Shown here: piece after piece, positions 1 to 5,049 of the stretch
Layout of the letters: every line of letters begins with the position of its first letter
Position numbering within the stretch: position 1 is the first letter of the stretch
From: JAYSRU01 sp043720875
Lineage (GTDB): Bacteria > Bacteroidota > Bacteroidia > Flavobacteriales_D > Crocinitomicaceae
NCBI GenBank assembly: GCA_043720875.1
Contig: JAYSRU010000100.1
Span: 1-5,049 of the forward strand
DNA length: 5,049 nt
Direction: 5' to 3'
Position numbers and translations under genes: made by a program
The notes under the pieces: model-generated
The model's database searches: none
What the model was told of the DNA's origin: nothing
What the model saw: the letters and a program-made list of their open reading frames with translations, nothing else

Positions 1-42
1 CCAGCAGCTTTCGTTCCCATGCTTCAAAACACATCGAGATAA
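1..42 (+). CDS. Possible 3' end of an upstream plus-strand gene (partial)
   Basis: Reading from base 1, frame 1 gives PAAFVPMLQNTSR and then TAA at 40-42. It would be the C-terminal tail of a gene that begins before the window. The support is indirect: the hairpin at 61-95 has a T-run on both strands, the usual arrangement between two convergent genes, and trxB already uses it from the right. A plus-strand gene ending about 20 bp before the hairpin would explain the other side. Frames 2 and 3 are also open from base 1, stopping at 59-61 and 45-47, so the frame is not certain. Thirteen residues are too few to name a product. Confidence 0.25.
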   Translation, partial: PAAFVPMLQNTSR

Positions 43-60
43 GCTAAAATACACAGTATA

Positions 61-95
61 AAAAAGAGCGATTCAATTTGAATCGCTCTTTTTTT
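61..95. terminator. Bidirectional intrinsic terminator downstream of trxB
   Basis: Bases 64-76 and 78-90 are perfect inverted copies. A realistic hairpin has an 11-bp stem (64-74 with 80-90) and a 5-nt loop. A T-run follows on the plus strand (89-95) and an A-run precedes it at 60-65, which is a T-run for minus-strand transcripts. The trxB stop codon is 16 bp away, so this ends trxB and probably also a convergent gene to the left. Confidence 0.9.
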
Positions 96-110
96 ATCAA
101 AAAATTCTAA

Positions 111-1055
111 TTAATGCCCTAAAGCTGCTAAGTATCTTTCAGCATCTAAAGCAGCCATACACCCTGTTCCAGCAGCAGTAATTGCTTGTCGATATGTTTT
201 ATCAGCAGCATCACCAGCAACAAATACTCCAGGAACATTTGTTCTACTCGTCCCAGGTTGCTCGTATTTTATATAACCCGTTTCATCCAAGTTAATAAAG
301 TCTTTAAAAATATCAGTGTTTGGCTTATGTCCGATAGCTACAAAGAAACCAGTTGCAGGAATTACTTTCTCCTCACCAGTAACACTATTTTTCACTAAAG
401 CACCAGTAACACCATCATCTCCAAGCACTTCTAAGGTGTCTGTGTTAAATAATATCTCAATATTAGCTGTAGCTTTTACTCGATCAGCCATGATTTTCGA
501 CGCTCTAAACTCCTCTTTACGGACCAACATAGTTACTTTCGTACACAACTTTGATAAGTAATGTGCCTCTTCGCAGGCAGAATCACCAGCTCCTACAATT
601 ATTGTTTCTTGTCCTCTATAAAAGAAACCGTCACAAACAGCACAAGCAGAAACACCACCGCCACTCAACAAAAACTTTTGTTCAGATGCTAAGCCTAAGT
701 ATTTTGCAGTTGCTCCAGTTGAAATAATAACCGTACGTGCATGAATCTCCTTACCACTTTCCGTCCAAACTTTGTGAACAGGCCCAGAGAAATCAACTTT
801 ATCAATAAATCCGTAGCGAATATCCGTTTCAAAACGTTTTGCTTGCGCCTCAAGTTCTAACATCATAGCAGGTCCAGTGATGCCTTCTGGGTATCCAGGA
901 AAATTCTCCACCTCATTTGTTGTAGTTAATTGTCCGCCAGGTTGCATTCCTTGATACATGACAGGTTTCATATCAGCACGCGCCGCATAAATTGCAGCAG
1001 TATAACCGGCAGGACCTGAACCAATAATCAAGCATTCTACTTTTTCAATTTCCAT
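111..1055 (-). CDS. trxB: Thioredoxin reductase (NADPH), TrxB
   Basis: This is a cytoplasmic FAD flavoenzyme that passes electrons from NADPH to oxidised thioredoxin, so it supplies reducing power for ribonucleotide reductase, peroxiredoxins and protein disulfide repair. The 314-aa product has the normal length of the bacterial low-molecular-weight family. In order: FAD-binding GSGPAG (residues 12-17), the redox-active CAVC pair (C138 and C141, followed by DG), the NADPH-binding Rossmann motif GAGDSA (155-160), a VRKEEFR segment (178-184) whose basic residues fit the 2'-phosphate of NADPH, and the C-terminal FAD motif GVFVAGD (276-282). All catalytic parts are present, and the basic NADPH segment argues against a ferredoxin- or flavin-dependent relative. 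The ATG at 1053-1055 places the FAD motif at the usual distance from the N-terminus; no Shine-Dalgarno motif precedes it. The gene is divergent from the helicase and looks monocistronic, ending at the hairpin at 61-95. Confidence 0.97.
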   Translation of the reverse strand: MEIEKVECLIIGSGPAGYTAAIYAARADMKPVMYQGMQPGGQLTTTNEVENFPGYPEGITGPAMMLELEAQAKRFETDIRYGFIDKVDFSGPVHKVWTESGKEIHARTVIISTGATAKYLGLASEQKFLLSGGGVSACAVCDGFFYRGQETIIVGAGDSACEEAHYLSKLCTKVTMLVRKEEFRASKIMADRVKATANIEILFNTDTLEVLGDDGVTGALVKNSVTGEEKVIPATGFFVAIGHKPNTDIFKDFINLDETGYIKYEQPGTSRTNVPGVFVAGDAADKTYRQAITAAGTGCMAALDAERYLAALGH

Positions 1056-1094
1056 TTTTATATTAATTTATTTCGTTTGATCTAATTACAAGTG

Positions 1095-1125
1095 CGAATT
1101 TAACGAGCATTTATGAAAAAGCACA
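1095..1125 (-). promoter_or_regulatory. Candidate trxB promoter (Bacteroidota type, imperfect)
   Basis: Read on the minus strand, TGTG (1122-1125) is followed after 19 nt by TAAATTCG (1095-1102). Each box differs by one base from the Bacteroidota -33 (TTTG) and -7 (TAnnTTTG) consensus. Transcription would start near 1088-1091, leaving a leader of about 35 nt. The spacing is right but both boxes are imperfect, so the call is tentative. Confidence 0.3.
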
Positions 1126-1225
1126 GATGTTTTTATAAGTATTCTTGGATTTTCAATTTTTTATGACTTTTTACATACTAAAAAGAAATAAAAGAATTGT
1201 TAAGGTTTAATCAAATAAAAGAGTT

Positions 1226-1233
1226 TACTTTTG
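1226..1233 (+). promoter_or_regulatory. -7 promoter box for the helicase gene
   Basis: TACTTTTG is a perfect match to the Bacteroidota -7 consensus TAnnTTTG. No good -33 box stands at the usual distance: the nearest TTG (1197-1199) is 26 nt upstream, which is too far. Initiation would fall near 1238-1241, only about 13-16 nt before the ATG at 1254. A weak or absent -33 box suggests low constitutive expression or a need for an activator. Confidence 0.5.
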
Positions 1234-1253
1234 TCGTCCTTTAATCCACAAGA

Positions 1254-2783
1254 ATGTTCGATGAGTCTCTAGCAGAAGCTAAAAAATTATATCCATTTCA
1301 AGCGAAAGTAGTAAAATCAATAGTAGATGAACTAGAAGCCAATGGCACTGATTTCAACTTGTTGTTTCAATTACCAACAGGTGGTGGTAAAACGGTTATC
1401 TTCTCAGAGATCACGCGACAGTATATTGAAAAATACAATAAAAAAGTACTAATTTTAACACATAGAATAGAACTCTCAGTTCAAACGTCTAAACAATTGT
1501 CAGCCATTGGTGTGAATAATAAGGTGGTAAGTTCTGAAGTTAAAACATTGAACGATCAAGGTGAGTTTAATTGCTTTATCGCAATGGTTGAAACCCTGAA
1601 CAACCGTTTACAAGAGAACGAAAACTTCATAGAAGATGTTGGTTTAGTTATAGTTGATGAGGCGCATTACAATAGTTTTAGAAAGATTTTCCAGTTTTAT
1701 CAGCAAGCTAATATCTTAGGAGTTACAGCAACTCCGCTTAGTTCGAACAGAAATCTACCACTCAATGATAATTACCACAACTTATTGGTTGGAGAGTCAA
1801 TTGCCAACTTGATTGAAGGTAAATATTTATCCGATGCCGATACCTATACCTATGACGTAAACCTACATGGGTTAAAAATTGGAACAAATGGTGATTTTAC
1901 GGTAAGCAGTTCTGAAGCGGTTTATGGTAATTATTTTATGCAAGAAAAATTACTTTTTGCTTTTGAAGAAGTAGCTCACGGAGAAAAAACATTAATTTTT
2001 AATGCAGGTATTGATACTTCCGTTCGAGTTGCTGAGATATTTAAGAAGAGGAATTACAATGCCCGCCATTTAGATTCTACTTTTTCAGACAAGGATCGAA
2101 AGGAAATCTTGAAATGGTTTAAGGAAACACCAGATGCAGTATTAAGTTCTGTAGGAATCCTTACAACTGGTTTCGATGAACCAACGGTGCAAACAATTAT
2201 CATCAATAGAGCAACACGATCATTAACGCTTTACCATCAAATGATTGGGAGAGGGTCTAGATACTTAGCGAACAAGGAGCGATTTAAAGTTATCGACCTC
2301 GGGAACAATGTACGTCGTTTTGGCTATTGGCAAGATTATATTAATTGGCAAGATGCATTCAAATTCCCAGATCGTTTCTTAGAGTCGAGACTTTCAGAAG
2401 AAGCGGATTTAGAATTTGAAGTTGAATATGAGTTCCCTAGACCGTTGCATGAACGCATCAATATCGACACATTGAATAACTTCGAAATTCGAGACGAATA
2501 CTACGCATGCCTTGATAGAGGTGAGAAAGGTAAAAATGCTGTTGAAATGAGCTTAGACAATCACTTTAAGGTTATTGCAGAATCAGCAACTGATTTTTAC
2601 GATGCAATAAATCTTCATGACGCATTGCAAGAGCATATTGAATTTAGACTGAAACGCTATACTAAATGTATTGCTAAAAGTACACCCAACTATTTTAAGT
2701 TCTTGATGGAGAATTATAACCGACAATTAAGACATCAACTCAGAACACAACTGGATCTTGCTGATGATGAAGACGAAGATTAG
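1254..2783 (+). CDS. Superfamily 2 DEAD/DEAH-box helicase, RadD-like
   Basis: This is a predicted ATP-dependent nucleic-acid helicase or translocase of 509 aa. A Q-motif-like YPFQ (13-16) precedes motif I PTGGGKT (41-47). These follow: motif Ia LTHRIEL (69-75), motif II DEAH (135-138), motif III TATP (158-161), motif IV TLIFN (246-250), motif V TTGFDEP (304-310) and motif VI QMIGRGSR (329-336), so both RecA-like lobes look intact. The stretch from motif V through INRATRS to IDLGNN resembles the RadD (YejH) and SSL2-type helicases, a family linked to DNA repair. RadD's C-terminal zinc-finger cysteines are absent: residues 355-509 have only two scattered cysteines and end in an acidic tail (DLADDEDED). 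I do not recognise that region. The ATG at 1254 lies just behind a promoter box and gives a full N-terminal lobe. It has no nuclease or methylase neighbours, so a restriction subunit is unlikely. The helicase class is certain; the specific role is inferred. Confidence 0.88.
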   Translation: MFDESLAEAKKLYPFQAKVVKSIVDELEANGTDFNLLFQLPTGGGKTVIFSEITRQYIEKYNKKVLILTHRIELSVQTSKQLSAIGVNNKVVSSEVKTLNDQGEFNCFIAMVETLNNRLQENENFIEDVGLVIVDEAHYNSFRKIFQFYQQANILGVTATPLSSNRNLPLNDNYHNLLVGESIANLIEGKYLSDADTYTYDVNLHGLKIGTNGDFTVSSSEAVYGNYFMQEKLLFAFEEVAHGEKTLIFNAGIDTSVRVAEIFKKRNYNARHLDSTFSDKDRKEILKWFKETPDAVLSSVGILTTGFDEPTVQTIIINRATRSLTLYHQMIGRGSRYLANKERFKVIDLGNNVRRFGYWQDYINWQDAFKFPDRFLESRLSEEADLEFEVEYEFPRPLHERINIDTLNNFEIRDEYYACLDRGEKGKNAVEMSLDNHFKVIAESATDFYDAINLHDALQEHIEFRLKRYTKCIAKSTPNYFKFLMENYNRQLRHQLRTQLDLADDEDED

Positions 2784-2786
2784 AGT

Positions 2787-3419
2787 TTAATATACTTTTG
2801 TGAAGGTAATGGTGTCAAAAGCGATAACAGTATAGTTTTCACTACCAAACGACGCAGTGGAATTAACCCACCAATCAAATTTAAAGCTAGAGCCGGCATT
2901 TGCGGGACAAAAGAATACTGTATCAACCGCTCCAGGATAGAAACTGTAGCCCGCACTACAACAGATGTCACAAGCCGTATTTGAGCCCTGTCTAAAAATT
3001 TTAAACTCGTCGACAGCTAATGGACTAACATTTTTTAAAACAAACTTGATGTAACCAATGGCATTTAATGAGCTTGAAAAGTCATTATCCTCTTCTGTTG
3101 ATAGGTTATCAACGTCTATTACTACAAGTTTAGAAAAGTAACCAGGTTTTGAATACACTATAGTGTATTTTTCAGATTTCTCTCTTTTTGTCTCAATCCG
3201 AAAAGTACCATCACTTGAAGTAGAAGGAGCAGCAACAACGATTGAAGGACCAGTGCCAGATAATGGGAATCGGGTTAAGGTGATCAGGATATCTGATAAG
3301 GCAACAGAGTTGGCTGTGTTAGTTACCGTACCTCTCATTACATAATTGACAGTTTTTTTCTTACAAGCCACTGTAATTACAAGACATAACGAAAGCAATA
3401 ATGTAAGTTTCTTGATCAT
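2787..3419 (-). CDS. Predicted lipoprotein with N-terminal beta-sandwich-like domain, function unknown
   Basis: The 210-aa product begins with a lipoprotein signal peptide: MIKK, a hydrophobic core (residues 5-17) and a lipobox-like TVAC with the lipidated cysteine at C19, followed by three lysines. It should be exported and anchored in an envelope membrane. Residues 24-100 read like a carboxypeptidase-regulatory or transthyretin-like fold: a strand with RGTVTN (29-34), alternating strands, SDGTFRI (about 69-75), then YTIVYSKPGYF. This fold is common in Bacteroidota surface proteins. The C-terminal half has a cysteine cluster (C150, C153, C154) and C171, perhaps disulfide-bonded after export. 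A TTG at 3420-3422 would add one residue, but the adjacent ATG (3417-3419) is the better start. The gene is convergent with the helicase, with 3 bp between stop codons and no terminator. I do not recognise a named family, and the domain reading is by eye. Confidence 0.75.
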   Translation of the reverse strand: MIKKLTLLLSLCLVITVACKKKTVNYVMRGTVTNTANSVALSDILITLTRFPLSGTGPSIVVAAPSTSSDGTFRIETKREKSEKYTIVYSKPGYFSKLVVIDVDNLSTEEDNDFSSSLNAIGYIKFVLKNVSPLAVDEFKIFRQGSNTACDICCSAGYSFYPGAVDTVFFCPANAGSSFKFDWWVNSTASFGSENYTVIAFDTITFTKVY

Positions 3420-3441
3420 CAAACAAACTTATAAAAAAATT

Positions 3442-3479
3442 TCAATATAAATCCAATTTATATGTTACAAAGAAACCAA
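3442..3479 (-). promoter_or_regulatory. Candidate promoter region of the lipoprotein gene
   Basis: Two imperfect Bacteroidota-type arrangements overlap on the minus strand. One is TTTG (3468-3471), an 18-nt spacer, then TATATTGA (3442-3449), two bases off the -7 consensus. The other is TTG (3477-3479), a 16-nt spacer, then TAAATTGG (3453-3460), one base off. Either would give a leader of roughly 15-30 nt. The sequence does not decide between them. Confidence 0.25.
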
Positions 3480-3515
3480 TGTGTGAAACTTGAAGAAAAA
3501 AAAAATTATTTTATG

Positions 3516-3545
3516 TTGATTGTTAAAAAAGTTTAAATATGTTTG
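3516..3545 (+). promoter_or_regulatory. Bacteroidota-type promoter of the DUF4190 gene
   Basis: TTG (3516-3518) is followed after exactly 19 nt by TATGTTTG (3538-3545), a perfect TAnnTTTG box. This is the most complete promoter in the window. Initiation would be near 3550-3553, giving an A-rich leader of about 30 nt. That leader has no Shine-Dalgarno motif and contains AACAAAA twice (3562-3568 and 3572-3578). Confidence 0.65.
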
Positions 3546-3580
3546 TACAAATTAATTAACTAACAAAAATCAACAAAATT

Positions 3581-3901
3581 ATGTCAGAAGCAAAACAATC
3601 GAATGGTATGGCGACAGCGTCGCTTATTTTAGGAATCGTTTCAATCGTTACATTCTTCATGCCTTACTTGGCAGTTTTATGTGCTATTTTAGCAATCATC
3701 TTCGCAGTAGTTGCGAAAAACAAAATCAAAGCTAACGCAGAACTTGCACACACAAAAGGTGCTGCAACTGGTGGAATGATTACAGGTATCATTGGTTTAT
3801 TAATCAGCGTTATTGTTATTATTATTGCAGTTATGTTTGTTGCTGCAGTTGCTGGTGGTTCAATCGAAGCATTGCGTGATCTTGAAAACATGCAACACTA
3901 A
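3581..3901 (+). CDS. Small DUF4190-type membrane protein
   Basis: This is a 106-aa inner-membrane protein of unknown function. After a short polar N-terminus comes ATASLILGIVSIV (11-23), the hallmark start of DUF4190 domains. Hydrophobic segments cover about residues 12-27 and 29-46. A basic, polar loop (46-60, KNKIKANAELAHTKG) follows, then the second half of the domain, with GGMITGIIGLL (64-74) running into a long hydrophobic stretch to about residue 91. The tail (93-106) is polar and acidic. Three membrane helices are likely, with the lysine-rich loop probably facing the cytoplasm. The ATG at 3581 starts just before the domain, about 30 nt after the predicted transcription start. The gene has its own good promoter and terminator, so it is a monocistronic unit and probably well expressed. 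No partner can be inferred from the neighbours. Confidence 0.85.
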   Translation: MSEAKQSNGMATASLILGIVSIVTFFMPYLAVLCAILAIIFAVVAKNKIKANAELAHTKGAATGGMITGIIGLLISVIVIIIAVMFVAAVAGGSIEALRDLENMQH

Positions 3902-3923
3902 GATTTTAAAAAAAAATTGTATT

Positions 3924-3954
3924 AAAGCCTTCAGTTTGACTGAAGGCTTTTTTT
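3924..3954 (+). terminator. Intrinsic terminator after the DUF4190 gene
   Basis: Bases 3924-3934 pair perfectly with 3940-3950 (11 bp around a GCCTTCAG core) across a 5-nt loop, followed by a T-run to 3954. It begins 22 bp after the stop codon and separates this gene from ettA. The A-bases at the stem's left foot could also give weak termination on the minus strand. Confidence 0.93.
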
Positions 3955-3965
3955 ATACGCAACAA

Positions 3966-3997
3966 TTTGCTATTTCCCTTGTTAACGCTTAGTTTTA
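3966..3997 (+). promoter_or_regulatory. Candidate ettA promoter
   Basis: TTTG (3966-3969), a 20-nt spacer and TAGTTTTA (3990-3997) match the Bacteroidota -33/-7 pattern, with one mismatch in the last base of the -7 box. It lies between the preceding terminator and the ettA start, where a promoter is needed. Initiation would be near 4002-4005, leaving a leader of only about 11-14 nt. Confidence 0.4.
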
Positions 3998-4015
3998 CGT
4001 TTTTATAAATAAATT

Positions 4016-5049
4016 ATGGCAGACGATAAAAAGGTGATTTTCTCAATGGTGAATGTCACTAAATTAACTCCACAAGGAAAACCAGTTATTAAGAACATAT
4101 ACCTATCCTTTTTCTACGGTGCGAAAATCGGAATCATTGGTATGAATGGCTCAGGAAAATCAACTGTAATGAAGATTATTGCAGGATTAGACAAAGCCTA
4201 TCAAGGAGATGTTGTTTTTTCAGCTGGATATTCTGTAGGTTACCTTTCTCAAGAACCCGACTTAGATCCAACAAAAACGGTGAAAGACATCGTAATGGAA
4301 GGAGCTCAGGAAACGGTTGATATTCTTGCAGAATACGAAGAAATTAATAATTCATTCATGGATGAGGATATCTTAAATGATCCTGATAAAATGGATAAAT
4401 TAATGACACGACAAGGTGTTGTTCAAGATAAATTGGATGCTTTGAATGCGTGGGAATTAGATTCTAAACTTGAAAGAGCAATGGATGCGTTACGTTGTCC
4501 ACCTGATGATCAATTGATCGGCACTCTGTCTGGTGGTGAAAAACGTCGCGTAGCTTTATGTAGATTATTATTGCAACAACCTGATATTTTATTATTGGAT
4601 GAACCTACCAATCACTTAGATGCTGAATCTATAGAATGGTTAGAGCAACATTTACAAGCATATGAAGGAACTGTTATTGCTGTAACGCATGATAGGTATT
4701 TCTTGGATAACGTTGCAGGATGGATTTTAGAATTGGATAGAGGAGAAGGTATTCCTTGGAAAGGGAATTATAGCTCTTGGTTAGAACAAAAATCAGATCG
4801 ACTAGCAGCGGAGGAAAAAACTGCATCAAAACGACAAAAGGTATTATTGCGAGAATTGGAGTGGGTTAGAACCAATCCAAAAGGAAGACACGCTAAAAAT
4901 AAAGCGCGTATTGCCAATTACGATAAAATGATGTCGGAAGATGAGAAAGATAAAGAAGCTACATTGGAATTACCTATTCCTAATGGACCTCGTTTAGGGA
5001 ATAATGTCATTGATGCTGTGAGAGTAGCTAAATCTTTCGGGGATAAAAT
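4016..5049 (+). CDS. ettA: Energy-dependent translational throttle protein EttA (ABC-F), 5' part
   Basis: This is a soluble ABC-F ATPase that binds the ribosomal E site and, in E. coli, tunes the first elongation steps to the cell's ATP/ADP state. The window holds 344 codons of a family usually near 555-565 aa; the stop and most of the second ABC domain lie beyond it. The first ABC domain is complete: Walker A GMNGSGKST (42-50), Q-loop Q79, the EttA-type arm insertion (about 95-140), signature LSGGE (171-175), Walker B through LLLDEPTNHLD (192-202) and switch histidine H225. The following linker is diagnostic: DRGEGIPWKGNYSSWLEQK (241-259) is almost identical to E. coli EttA as I recall it, and RTNPKGRHAKNKARI (285-299) matches the tRNA-interacting arm. 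This rules out Uup or antibiotic-resistance ABC-F types. The ATG at 4016 gives the expected N-terminus, 61 bp past the previous terminator. The reading frame is intact throughout. Confidence 0.95.
   Translation, partial: MADDKKVIFSMVNVTKLTPQGKPVIKNIYLSFFYGAKIGIIGMNGSGKSTVMKIIAGLDKAYQGDVVFSAGYSVGYLSQEPDLDPTKTVKDIVMEGAQETVDILAEYEEINNSFMDEDILNDPDKMDKLMTRQGVVQDKLDALNAWELDSKLERAMDALRCPPDDQLIGTLSGGEKRRVALCRLLLQQPDILLLDEPTNHLDAESIEWLEQHLQAYEGTVIAVTHDRYFLDNVAGWILELDRGEGIPWKGNYSSWLEQKSDRLAAEEKTASKRQKVLLRELEWVRTNPKGRHAKNKARIANYDKMMSEDEKDKEATLELPIPNGPRLGNNVIDAVRVAKSFGDK

Noticed and set aside
1..34. Minus-strand start codons at 32-34 and 18-20 that could begin a gene running left out of the window
   Set aside because: Only 7-11 codons are visible. 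A minus-strand gene here would follow trxB in the same direction right after its terminator, which leaves the plus-strand half of the terminator unexplained.
186..561. Two overlapping plus-strand open frames (186-398 and 316-561) opposite trxB
   Set aside because: They lie wholly inside the well-supported trxB gene, encode low-complexity peptides without recognisable domains, and have no promoter or start context of their own.
1254..2783. Helicase as part of a restriction-modification or other defence system
   Set aside because: No methylase, nuclease, specificity subunit, Argonaute, reverse transcriptase or other defence partner lies on either side. The neighbours are a housekeeping reductase and an unknown lipoprotein on the opposite strand.
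2793..2800. Perfect TAnnTTTG box (TACTTTTG) on the plus strand just after the helicase stop
   Set aside because: It lies in the 3' coding end of the lipoprotein gene, where its bases encode the protein's last residues. It has no -33 box at the right spacing and no plus-strand gene downstream. It could drive an antisense RNA, but nothing else supports that.
2780..2971. Minus-strand open frame of 63 codons overlapping the lipoprotein gene in another frame
   Set aside because: It is a shadow of the lipoprotein coding sequence, which has a convincing signal peptide and better start context.
3163..3345. Plus-strand open frame of 60 codons opposite the lipoprotein gene
   Set aside because: It is antisense to the lipoprotein gene, with no recognisable domain and no promoter box at a suitable distance.
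3496..3505. Run of ten A residues in the divergent spacer
   Set aside because: Homopolymer A tracts are common in AT-rich spacers. It may bend DNA or vary by slippage, but it is not placed between any promoter's -33 and -7 boxes, so phase-variable expression is not supported.
3664..3891. Minus-strand open frame of 75 codons opposite the DUF4190 gene
   Set aside because: Its hydrophobic residues mirror the hydrophobic codons of the real gene on the other strand, and the DUF4190 frame has its own promoter, start and terminator.

Overview
The window comes from an AT-rich genome of the phylum Bacteroidota, most likely order Flavobacteriales. The main evidence is promoter architecture. Candidate -7 boxes of the TAnnTTTG type characteristic of this phylum lie upstream of the genes, two of them perfect, and the start codons have A-rich leaders without Shine-Dalgarno motifs. 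The thioredoxin reductase and EttA proteins, and a Cys-Lys-Lys-Lys lipoprotein N-terminus, fit the same group. Genus cannot be decided from the sequence.

Layout, left to right. Positions 1-60 probably hold the last codons of a plus-strand gene, followed by a strong bidirectional terminator (61-95). trxB (thioredoxin reductase, minus strand, 111-1055) runs into that terminator from the other side. A 198-bp divergent spacer separates trxB from a 509-aa RadD-like superfamily 2 helicase (plus, 1254-2783). The helicase meets a small predicted lipoprotein gene (minus, 2787-3419) tail to tail, with only 3 bp between the stop codons. A second divergent spacer (161 bp) carries the best promoter in the window, which drives a 106-aa DUF4190-type membrane protein (plus, 3581-3901) ending in a textbook terminator (3924-3954). 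Last is the first 344 codons of ettA, an ABC-F translation factor, cut by the window edge.

The genes look like independent single-gene transcription units: strands alternate, two genes have hairpin terminators, and each gene has at least a candidate promoter. I see no operon linking them in one pathway. TrxB serves cytoplasmic thiol redox balance, EttA serves ribosome regulation, and the helicase probably handles nucleic acid in repair. The lipoprotein and the DUF4190 protein are envelope proteins of unknown role.

I found no CRISPR array, rRNA, tRNA, insertion sequence, prophage gene, toxin-antitoxin pair or defence cluster, and no convincing undescribed system. The points most worth a second look are the helicase's unassigned C-terminal region, the cysteine cluster of the lipoprotein, and the terminator-less tail-to-tail junction at 2784-2786. 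No stretch longer than 300 bases lacks a gene.
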